64,000 nucleotides of DNA, taken from Moniliophthora roreri (lineage: Eukaryota > Basidiomycota > Agaricomycetes > Agaricales > Marasmiaceae). Under the pieces are notes generated by a model. The model did not search any database and was not told where the DNA came from. It was given only the letters and a program-made list of their open reading frames with translations. Below are positions 1 to 9,888 of this stretch, in pieces. Where the stretch lies: positions 552,060 through 616,059 of the forward strand of contig LATX02000194.1 of the NCBI GenBank assembly GCA_001466705.2, read 5' to 3'. Numbering within the stretch: position 1 is the stretch's first letter; each line of letters opens with the position of its first letter. The position numbers were made by a program, and so were the translations under genes.

Positions 1-1740
1 ACATGGTAGGTTACACTAGGAGATGCTGCAGCGAGAGAGGCGGCGAAAGGTAATGGTCATACGAACGAACAGCCTTAACGGAGAGAGGAGTAGTGATTAT
101 GATGGAGAAGTCGTGGAAGATCGGCCGTTAAGAGGTGCGGTCGACAGATGGCAAAGCTTTCCAAATACTGTAGCCACTGACGACAATGACCTGTGCCCGG
201 GCTATACTAGGCCGAACACCTCCTAATATCCTTGCTCTCTCCTCCTGCGCCTTTTGCTCGCACCGGAGGCGAAGCCAGGAGTCAAGTCAGCATTACGTGG
301 GCGAAACTTCGAGGCGTTCGAGTGGATAGAGAGAAATAGTGAGCGACCTCGCATAGCTCCTTGACATCGCCCGTTTCGAGCGGTGATACGTTGAAAAGGA
401 TCTGCAAGACAAGTTCAATCTAGAGAGAAAGACGAGGATCCAGGGATAGACATACCACGAGGATTGGGCCCTGGGATAGGTGGTCGCGTTCACACAACTT
501 TTCATTATCGCCAGCTTCGACCAGCGAAAGGCTGAAAAGGGAAGTCAATTTCGGGAAAAGAACAGGAAGGAGTAAGATGAAGGCATACCATGCGTTTGCA
601 AGGTATGTATATCCAGGGCTCACGAGAGGCGTTGTTGCATATTGGAAATTCAGCACTTACTGGTGCAAAGTCTAACGTACTTCCTCATCCGCCGTTCCCA
701 TGTTTCAGCTTGCCTGCCTTTCCTACTCCTTCACTCGATCCTACTCCTTCACTCGATCCTACTCTCGAAACCACGTCGAGTCCACACGCCATGAGAGAAT
801 GTTTGTTCTTGGTGACGATGAGGGGGTCTAGGTGTAGCGCTTATGGTGCACAAAGAGGATGATGGACAGCGGTGACTGCTTAGCATGATACTGTTTTCGA
901 CTGTGGTAGCACTACGAGGCGCAAGCGGCAGTCTGTCGGGCGGTACTGGTAGCTCATGAACGACCGATACACCACACGCACTCAACCTACAGGGATGGCT
1001 CGTCACTTGTACCACGAGTCTAACCCTGCGCTGGAGTCGGCATGATGTTGTCTGATGTAGCTGAAGCAGGACTTCGCAGAATTTCGAAGCGGACAAAGAA
1101 GAGTGGGAAGTAGGGGCTCGGAATTCGTATGAGAGCGATATTGTCGTGATAATAGCTGCCAGCCGGTTGCGGTGGTATCCATTCCGGACCAGCCAAACCC
1201 ACTCCATCCACCACCTCTGATCCCGCCTCTGGAACCTCTGCGCCAACACTGTCCTCTCGTGATACGTCACGACGTCAAAAGTGCTGCCCATCGGCGTTCG
1301 ATTTAGCACCCGAGGTGTTCTTCCTACGCGATCCTGGGCTATCTGTGCGAGTACCTGACAGCGGGATAGGTAGGCTCCGTAACTCCAAAGACAATTCTTC
1401 AAGGGTACGAAATGGGATATCCAGTGCAACTATTATCCCTGTGTGGTATATCCCAGTTTAGCATTGTAGGATTAGGATGAGGAAGTAATATACATACCTC
1501 GACACATAGCAATCCGTCAGCGAGAATGGTACTATCTCGAGATCGATAAAGTTCTGGTTGAAACTTCCCCTGGACGCGTATTCCGATAATCAGTGAAAGT
1601 GGGGGTACAACCTTGGCAAGAATCTTACCTGTAGAACACAGCTGCGAAGTCTGCCCCGTCGATGTCGTTGTTGTAGAAAGAGATGCCTTGTAGTACACGT
1701 GCTTGGTCCACGGACCAAAGTTCCATGAACCAAATCGCAG
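1..1740. repeat. Diverged duplicated block, copy A
   Basis: This block shares ordered patches of sequence with 3790-5345: the opening GCGAAAGGTAATGGT, the CTTATGGTGC patch near 840/4290, the TCGGCATGATxTTGTCTGAT patch near 1038/4527, the CTGGAACC...CCTCTCG patch near 1225/4790, and the palindrome near 1703/5318. Between patches the copies are strongly diverged. On the minus strand an exon-like stretch ends at about 1500 with a GTATGT donor and resumes near 1440, but frames close quickly. I read it as a decayed gene-sized duplication, not a working gene. The longest open frame here (749-1429 minus) has no recognisable composition and is not supported by copy B. Confidence 0.45.
1696..1719. promoter_or_regulatory. 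E-box plus inverted repeat, copy A
   Basis: A CACGTG E-box is followed at once by TTGGTCCACGGACCAA, a 7-bp inverted repeat with a 2-bp centre. The same composite occurs in copy B near 5311 although the surrounding DNA has diverged. Conservation against a diverged background suggests a protein-binding site, possibly upstream of the minus-strand relic. The binding factor is unknown. Confidence 0.4.
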
Positions 1741-2322
1741 CGTTCATTTTTTTCAGCTGGACACGGCGTATTCAGCACAAAATCCGATTCCGGCTGATCG
1801 ATGTTCCTACTCCGCAAGAGACCACTTATTTTCCCTTGTCTCCTCACACGTATTCAGCCTCCAGCAAAGATTTGCGTTAGTAACTTGCCGGATCGCTGAT
1901 GCTAAACAATATACTAGTAAGGTGAGGAAACCTATTAGGAGTCAGAGATATAGAGGCGGCTCTGAATGCAGGTGTCAGGTTGGGCGTTTGTACCTGAGGA
2001 AGGAAGGAAGAAGCAGCGAACGACATAGGCAAGGTGAGGCATCGTTACTGCTGTAGCCACGAAGGGGAAGGAAACAAATCTGAGTGTCCAAGGTGCTACA
2101 TTGCTCAGCTCCCGACGGTTGCGCTAGCCTTCGGTGGTATCGTATGAGAAAGAGGCGTGTTTCAAGGTACGTAGCTTTTTGCAATATGTATTGGATGAAT
2201 CGAGGCCTCCTTATCTATATCCTAGGTCCCTCATATATTACTCCCACACTCATGCAAAGACGAAAAGGCGGCATTGAACTCCAAAGAAGGTGGTTGGGAT
2301 CCATGAGAGCAACCAGATAGGT

Positions 2323-2345
2323 AAAAAAAAAAAAAAAAAAAAAAA
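2323..2345 (+). repeat. A23 homopolymer
   Basis: Twenty-three consecutive A residues lie directly beside the membrane-protein fragment at 2349-2650. It could be a slippage tract or the poly(A) end of a retrocopied sequence. No target-site duplication was recognised. Confidence 0.9.
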
Positions 2346-2348
2346 GCG

Positions 2349-2650
2349 GCCTTGGGTATTAGTAGGCCGATGGAGATGTACTGTGAGTCGCGGATGAGCA
2401 CCCTGACGCAAGGAGATCTCATCGCGGCAAAGTCATTGAATTTCAATCCTCTCATGTCAAACACCAGAATCCCGCCGATCACCCAAGCGGCTGTCTTAGC
2501 CATTTTCATGCTAATTGCACAGCTATCCGAAGTGGGGGAATCGGGACTTACTTTTGGAATTTCATCGTCGGGTGACGGCGGAGTCATACCAGGCTGAACG
2601 TTGAAAAAGAAACTCAAAAAGACCATCCGCTGGGTGAGTGCTGACATCAT
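2349..2650 (-). pseudogene. Fragment resembling a DUF6533-type membrane protein
   Basis: The minus strand is open for about 100 residues. It contains a hydrophobic segment (AAWVIGGILVFDMRGLKF) followed by RSPCVRVLIRDSQYISIG, which resembles the last transmembrane helix and the 'R-P-x-x-R-x-L-x-R-D-S' stretch of the lineage-specific DUF6533 family of mushroom membrane proteins. Only this C-terminal part is present. The frame runs into the A23/T23 tract, and no N-terminal helices are found upstream. A possible intron (GTAAGT...TTAG) lies inside but changes the frame. Family assignment is tentative; it may simply be a chance open frame. Confidence 0.3.
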
Positions 2651-2741
2651 CTCAACCGACTCTATATATTAGGCAGCGGGGCAGTTGTTGGGCCCCATTT
2701 CTTTCACAGACAATCATTTCCTTCAAAACCACTCCCAAAAC

Positions 2742-3478
2742 ATGCATCTATCCCTTTTCACCGTCTTCCTAGGCGCAGCACTGCTTGTTGGGGCCCAAGA
2801 TAGTACTGGGGGTGCGCCGGCCGCTGCACCAGCAGGCGCTGGTTGTGTTATCCAGTGCTCAACGCAAGCTCTTCCCGCCGGTCCTTGCAGTGCCATGTAT
2901 GTTTTCTTATGTTCTCCAAATATGCCCAACTGACGATGGTTACTGTCCTCTATAGAACGGACTTTGATTGCGTCTGTACCAATGAGGCATATCAACAAGC
3001 CGTTCGCGACTGCCTCAGCTCGAGTTGCCCTCCCGAAGATATGCAGACTGCAATGAATTTGCAGCAGCAGGGCTGTGGTTCTCGTACGTTCTCGGTATCC
3101 TCTATTCAATAGGCAATCACGTCTAAAAAACATTTCCCCCCCTTTTTTTTTCTTTTTTTAGGAACTCCATCTGCTCCGTCTGGAGGCGGTTCTGCACCTG
3201 CTCCCGAGCCTAGCGGCCCGTCTACCACTAGTGGAGGAGAAACATCCACAGCTCCTCCGCCTCCGTCTAGCAGCGCTCCAGCTCCCACTACTACTGCTTC
3301 CGCTCCCAAACCCACGACTACTGGAACCCGACCAGCCGCTACCTCGACTGCAGCTCCAAGTACTACAGCTACGGGTAACGCTGCCCAGGGACAAGCTGCT
3401 TCCATGTTCACTTCAGATGTTATGGCAGCTGTTGGTATGGTATGGGTTGGTGTGTTCTTGGGCGTGTTGGTTGCATAA
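2742..3478 (+). CDS. GPI-anchored CFEM-domain protein
   Basis: Three exons (2742-2896, 2956-3083, 3162-3478) encode a secreted surface protein of about 199 residues. The N-terminus is a signal peptide (MHLSLFTVFLGAALLVGA). The mature part begins with a CFEM domain with the eight expected cysteines, including GCVIQC, GPC, DCVC, RDC, SSC and QGC. The CFEM D that helps bind haem in some members appears as TDFDCVC. A long Ser/Thr/Pro/Ala linker from about residue 95 is typical of O-glycosylated wall proteins. The C-terminus (small residues, then VGMVWVGVFLGVLVA) fits a GPI-anchor signal. CFEM proteins act in haem/iron uptake, wall integrity or host interaction; the role here cannot be told. Intron 2 has a long pyrimidine tract before its acceptor. 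The gene sits between the two decayed duplicate blocks. Confidence 0.88.
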
Positions 3479-3789
3479 TGGGACGCTTTTGTGTCGTGAA
3501 TGGACATCCTACCTACCGGGTTCTTCATGGACTTTGTGAACCCATATACTTGGCATTTATACCCCAATGCTATATACTCTATGTTCATCCAACCATTGTG
3601 CACACGTAGAATTCAAATTGGTGATATTAGTACAGAACTATGATATGAGTACAGACGGCGGTGGCGAAATGACGAATGACCAATCTGGTAAATGTTTCCG
3701 ATAACACTATGTATTTGAGAGGGATAGTCGGAAGTGGGTGGCTTGCTGGTAATCCGTACAAGTCGACTAACAGTGATAGGGCCAAAAGA

Positions 3790-5345
3790 ATCTTGTCCGT
3801 GTAAGCGAATTTAGAAGAACGAGAAAGACATACCATACAGGGGTTGTAGACTGAGGCCGACCTTGTACTTCGCTAGAACAGAGAACCTAGAAGTAGAGCT
3901 CAGATACGGGAAAAAGATGGAATGGTCATAGTATGAGCGGGTGAGGCGTCGCCAACCAGGAGCGTGCCGAGAGGAGCCGCTCTGCACAGGATCGAGGAGG
4001 TCGAGGCCTTGGGCCCGAGTCCGGAGGGAGAAACGAACCGCGGAGGCAAACGAGGCCGTTGAGGGATCGAGGGAAAGGTCCCGCCGCGGGTATCGAGGAA
4101 GGTAGAACGAGCGAAGCACTGCTTGAAAGAACATCAAGAGAGGCTACTGCTGTCTTTCTTTTATCTCCCAACTCAGCAGCCGCTTGTCCACTCAGCACCT
4201 TCACCTGACCATCCCCTTGAAATCATGCCGAGGCCACGAGGGAATGGTGAAGGTAATAACCACGACGACACGCAAGAGCCTGGGTGCGGGGCTTATGGTG
4301 CCCGAACAAGATGGTGGGGGAACGGGCGGCGGCGTTGAATGACCGGCATGGTCCTATTTTCAACAGTACTAATTATAGCACTTGGAGCTGCTGCGGAAAG
4401 AGAGATGGCGAAAGGTAATGGTAGCTGTCGCGGTGTATACAAGTGACGATGAGCGATGCACGTTTGGCGATGATGTATCACTTGGATTACAGCCGTTATC
4501 CGGGTTTATAGCATGCCAGAGTCGACTCGGCATGATTTTGTCTGATTGGAAGAGATGAGGCGGAAACAGAAGGTTGGTGATCTCGCACGGAGATAGCTTA
4601 GAGTACCCATTGGTTGAGCAGGACTTTGTGGTGTTTCGAAAGGTGTATAACGAGGTCCTGAACTCGATGGTGTCGCGGGATGGTCATGAATGCATCGGAG
4701 TCGGTGGTAGTGATATTCAACCCGGACTAGCGAGATTTCTGACCCATTTAACCCAATATCCCGACTCCTGCCTCCGCCCACTACCGTCTTTGGAACCCCC
4801 TCTCGCGACCTCCTCTCGTACGTCGTCGTACTCGCGTAACTCGTTATGGCGCCAAATGTGCCATCCAAAGGCGCCTGAGCTAGCTACCCCAGTTCCCCTC
4901 CTGTACATAGTAATGCGATCCTAGAGAAGGCGGTGGAGGATTTGGACGGTTTATGGAGGAAGCTCGTACCGCCGAGGTATAGGTACTGGAGATGAGCTGA
5001 CAACCTCAGAAAAGAGGTAGTCCTGAAATCACTTCTTCAATATTACAAGATACAGGTCTCCAACGTCCGAAGGTATTCAGCGAAATCACAGTTTCTGAAC
5101 TGAAAAGTATCCAAGTCAGTCATGCTCAGCGTTACATTGTGTGCGTGTATGTACCTCGAGATTTGATCTGCTGATTGAAAGCCTCCCTGAAAGACACGTT
5201 CAGAAAAGACAACCGGCGAGGTACACATAAAGAATCCATAGGACATAGATGCACTTGTAGTTGGATGCCAAGAGTTCACTGGCCTTGAAAAAAAACAGGC
5301 AGGTGCGGACACGTGCCTGGTCCACGGACCAAACTCTTTGAAACG
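3790..5345. repeat. Diverged duplicated block, copy B
   Basis: This is the second copy of the block at 1-1740, in the same orientation and downstream of the CFEM gene. The matching patches come in the same order, which makes a tandem duplication of a gene-sized unit likely. On the minus strand an exon-like stretch (about 5310 to 5155) ends in a GTACAT donor, the same relative place as in copy A. Stops then appear in the following exon-like stretch. No intact gene can be built from it. Confidence 0.45.
5311..5332. promoter_or_regulatory. E-box plus inverted repeat, copy B
   Basis: CACGTG followed by CTGGTCCACGGACCAA. It matches the composite site at 1696-1719 except for one T/C change, while the flanks differ much more. 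Confidence 0.4.
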
Positions 5346-5548
5346 GCGGGCACCCTAACGAGCACCTCTTAGCACGTCCATCTTGACTGTTTTGACCTGG
5401 TTATGCCAAAATCATTCTTTCTCAAACGCGATATCGGAGACACTCTCACTGATCTGGGTACTTGCTGGTTGTCAGGAACCGAAACGCTATTTCCTCGAGT
5501 CGATCACCGGTTTCACTACCTCCGACATCCAACGCAGCGCACTGGATC

Positions 5549-5732
5549 ATGAATCTCGAAAAGTATATGGCAATGGCAGATCCGGGAATGGTGTTGGGAA
5601 CTAGTATGGCGTATCTTGTGCGTAAAGCTCTGTATAGTTTGCACCGTCTCACGCTGACATCCAAAGCCGACGCATCGTATTGAAATTAGTATGCCGTTGG
5701 CAATTGACACATTCAAACTGCAACAAGTTTAA
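5549..5732 (+). CDS. Possible small spliced ORF, unknown
   Basis: A 44-residue reading frame can be made from exon 5549-5617 (start MNLEKYMAMADPGMVLGTSM) and exon 5667-5732, joined by a 49-nt GTGCGT...AAAG intron. It continues with HRIEISMPLAIDTFKLQQV and a stop. A second coding-like patch follows at about 5741-5880, rich in Lys/Arg and Ala (KHSKEWARANMDTFVKV), in another frame. The two may be exons of one longer gene whose splice sites I could not settle, or remnants. No family recognised. Confidence 0.22.
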
Positions 5733-6145
5733 ACAGGGCGGCTACAGCGGCACTCAAACACAGTAAAGAATGGGCTAGGGCAAACATGGATACATTCGTC
5801 AAAGTCCGGAAGTACAAGAAAGGAATAGTGAACACTCGGGCTATCCGCAAACTTCATTCTGCCGTTGTGAGTTTAGTGTTGGTTTAGTGTCAATTCATAC
5901 GTGCCAAGCCCCTCAGCGGTCGTATTCATACATGCATGTTCCTAGGTTTCCTATAAAACGCTATATTTAGTGCATTTTCTCTGTTCTATGCTTCAACGAG
6001 TCAATGGCGGACAACTGTAGCTGATAGCCAACGCCACCCTGCATCTTGCTGCAAATGGAAGGAACAGAAAAACATATATAAACCTCGGCGATGCTCAGTT
6101 TCCTCCTTCAAACGCACCAACAGCCCTTTTTCATCGACGTCCTTC

Positions 6146-6589
6146 ATGATCATGTACAGGCTTTCACCATCGTAGCTCTAGCTTCTCTCGCTGCGATTGC
6201 CACGCCCACCCCAGATGCAATCCCCGCTAGCCAGTGCCCCGCCGGCCATTTGCAGTGCTGCATATCCGTCGGGACAGTGGCAAGCGACATTAACGCCGGA
6301 CGTGCTCTCAGTGTCTTGGGCCTCGTGCTTGATGATTTAAACATCAATGCTGGCTTGGGCTGTTTCCCAATCAACAATAGCGACACCTGGAGGCTGGTAA
6401 ATCCAAGCTTCTCTCCTGAAATCATATGTTCAGCACACTCATATCACGTATAGCTCTGCCAACCCCGTCTGCTGTGAGGACAACAGATATGGTATGATCC
6501 TCACTCGAACACTCGAGCTTCCTCTGTTGACTTTTTCCCCAGGGGACGATATCTCCATCGGCTGTGTATCTGTAGACCCCAACGCCTGA
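6146..6589 (+). pseudogene. Class I hydrophobin 1, probably broken
   Basis: Hydrophobins are small secreted proteins that self-assemble into amphipathic coats on hyphae and fruit bodies. This copy is a paralogue of the intact gene at 9235. It keeps the cysteine pattern QC..QCC..GC..VCC..GC and a three-exon layout ending at TGA 6587-6589. Two lesions are visible. First, the ATG at the paralogue's position (6152, or 6146 in the same frame) reaches TAG after a few codons, because one base is missing in the CT(C)TTC of the signal peptide. Second, the paralogue's TG|GTAAGT donor is here TGGAGGCTG|GTAAAT. The seven extra bases break the split codon for cysteine 5; an alternative 37-nt intron (6397-6433) restores frame but loses that cysteine. 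A start at ATG 6091 keeps the hydrophobin frame but gives a poor signal peptide. A TATA box (CATATATAAA, about 6072) remains. Sequencing error cannot be excluded. Confidence 0.7.
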
Positions 6590-7186
6590 GTGTCCGGGTC
6601 GTCTTCAAGCCGGGATAAGTGCAGATGTGGCTGTGGAGCTTGAGCTGGCGTATACACGGTCTATATCGCTTAAACCAAATCTGGAACCTGAATGTGATTG
6701 GAGTATGCACACTACCTCGACTGCAAACCTTGGCCACCGCAGGAGATTGAATCATGTCTGTTTTGTTACACTGTACCTTACGTTCCAACTGTCCGTGACC
6801 CGCCATCGCAACTAATCGAAGAACAACTTGAATCCCCGTATTTTCCAAGTCTATTCTCAGAGGTCGATTGACGTTGACGGGGATGAGGGTACACACAAAA
6901 GAAGCAAGTTAGGCTCAGCGTTCATTTCACAAAGACGTCCATAGTCAAAGAAAGTGGCAAGCACCGTCATCGGCATCGCCATGTGCCGTTGTCCTTGCCT
7001 GAGCCAGCTAAACAAACGGGCCGAGCGATGATGGTGAACATTCCGAAAACACGATCCCGGACTCAGGGGATAAAGGACTTATCGATGCTGATGGCAGGGA
7101 TGGGGGTATGAGATCAACGACGCCAACGATGCCCAAAAGCTGGACTAGAGTACCGGGTTTGCACTGTTCACTGGGTTGGGACAACG

Positions 7187-7972
7187 TAGGGCTCGTTACC
7201 GTACTCGTATACGGGTAACCCCGTAACCATACCGTTGGCCGTATATACGGTATAGTCCAGAGAGCGTTCAAAGTCGTTGGGAAAATTGGTAGACCATGAT
7301 CAACCATGGCCCCTCCAAGTCTGCACCCAGTGTTTGCAAGCTAGTAAAGTGTTTTGTTGATTATTGTAAAGGAAAATGACCTTTATTGACTTTAAGTGGC
7401 AAAACACGGATTGATTGTATATGGAAATGATAAATAGCAGCCAATCTGTAACGTCTTTTAGCATCTGAAGGACTTCCTATTGGCTCTAAGAGTCATTCAA
7501 GATTACGAAGGGTTATTAATATAGGTACACACGCGAAAAGCTGGCAGCTCACCTTCGTCACCCAGTAATCCTGTCCATCCCCCAACATCCCCCTTGCTCA
7601 AAATGTCCATCAGCCCGACTTTCTGGTTTGATGAGGCCCTCAGAAGGTGAGCCTGACTTATCTTAATCAAAGTTGATGGCGTTGACGAAGGTCAAGACCT
7701 GGTTTGAGTGAGGTGAGGGGTACCAAAGCGATTTTAATTCTTGAAGGTCAAAAAAAAAGTCGTCCGATACCATTTTTCCCGATTTGGACGTTAAGCGCCC
7801 AGCCAGACCGTAATACGGTCGTAAACCCGTCTGACGGTACGGTTTGTACGGTTTACGACTGACCCGTAAACCGTACCGTACCTTTTCTCCTTTCATTGGC
7901 TACGGTACGGGTTCGTAACCGTATATACGACCCCGTATAGACGGCGATGTACGGGTACGGTAACGAGCCCTA
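7187..7972. mobile_element. hAT-like MITE, 786 bp
   Basis: The left end TAGGGCTCGTTACCGTAC is matched in inverted orientation by the right end, giving terminal inverted repeats of about 18-21 bp. The flanking 8-mers are GGACAACG (7179-7186) and GGACAAGG (7973-7980), a 7/8 match as expected for an 8-bp target-site duplication. TAGGG at the tip and an 8-bp duplication are features of hAT transposons. Both subterminal regions (about 7200-7255 and 7805-7960) are packed with TACGGT/ACCGTA-type short repeats in both orientations, as in hAT transposase-binding regions. No transposase is encoded, so it is non-autonomous. The interior contains a promoter-like CT-rich leader and a short start exon (ATG 7602, MSISPTFWFDEALRR) ending at a GTGAGC donor, perhaps a captured host fragment. 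Confidence 0.75.
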
Positions 7973-7980
7973 GGACAAGG

Positions 7981-9130
7981 GAGGCGAGGATGAAGAACTT
8001 GTACATGACGGATCAGATCGATGGGCTCTGTTTCCCACACCGAAAGGGCTTGCGTATGTTTCTTATTCTAGTCTCTTTTCTTTTTCTCTCTACGGAGGCG
8101 AACAACGGAATAAATCATGAATTGAGGGCTGCAAGGTCATGATGGAAAAAAACCCAACTTCTAGTCCGAGTTGAAGAGAAGCGCCGAACGAAAACCCGAA
8201 ATTCAACCTTGTCGTAAGAGTTTTAGACTTGGAAAGTTGATCGTGACCTTCTATTTGGTTAGACCGCGTCCAGGTGCACGAGGTCGCTGTCGTAGGACCC
8301 GAAATCGAAAATCGAATGGGACGTTCAGTATGGAATCTGGATGTCGGAACTTGTCACTCGCAAGTGATAGTCTTGCAAGGGTATTGAAGTGCATCGGGTT
8401 CATCCATACATGGTCATGGTGTGCTAGCAGCTGCAGCCCACTAAGATGCGAAAGGGTATTTTGGGATAGGTCGTTATGGGGACTCGAGGCATAGGAGGGA
8501 AGCGATATACCAACTCGGAATATAGAATATTAACCCGAGGCCGGTACGAATCTGTCAATCTGAGTGCGGATTCATAAGTTGCAATCAGCCCGTACCCGAA
8601 CGATATAGCATTTACATATGACTTGGATGATGATCATGATTTCGGAGGAATCAGAATTTGACGGAGAGAGCAGGATGATTACAATTGTGTTCTTGGGGCG
8701 TGTACGTTGAACTAGCTGTCATAACAGATATTTTGAGCTGGGAGTGAAGGGCCAAGGATTGAGATGGATGTTTGTTGGAAAAAGGTGTGGGCCATGGACC
8801 GCCCGTTTGACAGTTTGGATCAGAGTTCACACGCCCGAGTCGGCTCTTGCCACACTTGATTTCGATTTGAGCGGAGGTAGCGATTAAACGATTTTGACTT
8901 GACGCAGTACGTCAATCTCACCAAAGAAGAAGGCTCGATTCTGATTCTTTCTTGACACAGTCAATGCTTAGCGTTTGCGTGAACTTGTGGCGTTCCATTT
9001 CGCTTCACCGTAATATCTTCCATCGTGCAATTCATTCCATAATTTTCGCTGTCCAAGCCACCGCTGCCCCCCCCACAAAGTGGAGTGTGAGGAAACGAAA
9101 AAGAAAAAAGACCAAAACCGGAATCGAAGC
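7981..9130. other. Intergenic, no gene seen
   Basis: The region between the MITE and the hydrophobin promoter holds no reading frame with recognisable composition. The 107-residue frame at 8171 is Arg/Ser-rich and has no family features. The last 100 bp probably hold the hydrophobin 2 promoter. Confidence 0.5.
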
Positions 9131-9140
9131 GCCCAAAAAC

Positions 9141-9150
9141 CATATATAAG
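9141..9150 (+). promoter_or_regulatory. TATA box of hydrophobin 2
   Basis: CATATATAAG lies about 85-95 bp before the ATG at 9235, followed by a C/T-rich leader. Hydrophobin 1 has a near-identical CATATATAAA at the same relative place. Confidence 0.7.
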
Positions 9151-9234
9151 CCACCCGAAATTCATCTCCAGTTCCTCACTTGAACTCAACACCAGTCGTT
9201 CTTTCAAGTTTCAGCCCTTCTCTCATTCATCATC

Positions 9235-9704
9235 ATGTACAAGCTCTTCACTGTCGCTACTCTCGCTACTCTCGCTACCTTTGTGGCCGCTGCACCCACC
9301 TATGATCCCTACGGTCACCATGATACCCCCGTAGCCAAGTGCAACACTGGCGACGTTCAATGTTGCAACACCGTCGATAACGCTCATAACAAGGACATTG
9401 CATTGCTCGCCAGCCTCTTGGGTATCGTTGTTCAAGATGCGAACGTCCCCATTGGTATCCAATGCAACCCCATTGATGTCATTGGCATTAGTGGTAACTC
9501 CTGGTAAGTCCTTTTATTGCCTGTTCAACTGAAAATACTCACAATAGTGTACAGCACTCAACAACCCGTTTGCTGCGACGAGAACAACTTTAGTAAGACC
9601 ATAGCTCTTTCAAGCCTCTTTCATTGGCGAACATTGGCTGACTTGCTTTCTTTTCAGACGGTCTCGTCGCCGTTGGCTGCACCCCCGTTAATGTCAACGT
9701 CTGA
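9235..9704 (+). CDS. Class I hydrophobin 2
   Basis: Exons 9235-9503, 9555-9592 and 9658-9704 encode 117 residues. The signal peptide is MYKLFTVATLATLATFVAAA. The mature protein has the eight hydrophobin cysteines in class I spacing: KC, QCC, QC, SWC, VCC, GC. The fifth cysteine codon is split by intron 1 (TG|C). The product is secreted and self-assembles at air-water or wall interfaces, making hyphae hydrophobic; class I films are very stable. The start is fixed by the signal peptide and the TATA box 85-95 bp upstream. Codon use is C-rich at third positions, as in highly expressed fungal genes. The diverged, broken paralogue lies 3 kb upstream with the MITE between them. Confidence 0.93.
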
Positions 9705-9888
9705 GCACAGACGACTCGGATATTTATTCTGGAGTTTGTTGCGGATACACGCGAGGACACTCTAGCCCGCTCTTTTTGGTCTTTTGTAGATGATGTGTGA
9801 TGCAGCTTTGTACGCACTATAACAGTGTCAATTAATCGATCAACTTGTGTTGTTTAAATTGAACACGAGGGTGAGAACTGAACAAGAC

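Noticed and set aside
749..1429. 226-residue minus-strand open frame
   Set aside because: Arg/Ser/His-rich composition without domains, no support in the duplicate block, and no promoter; it lies in a decayed region.
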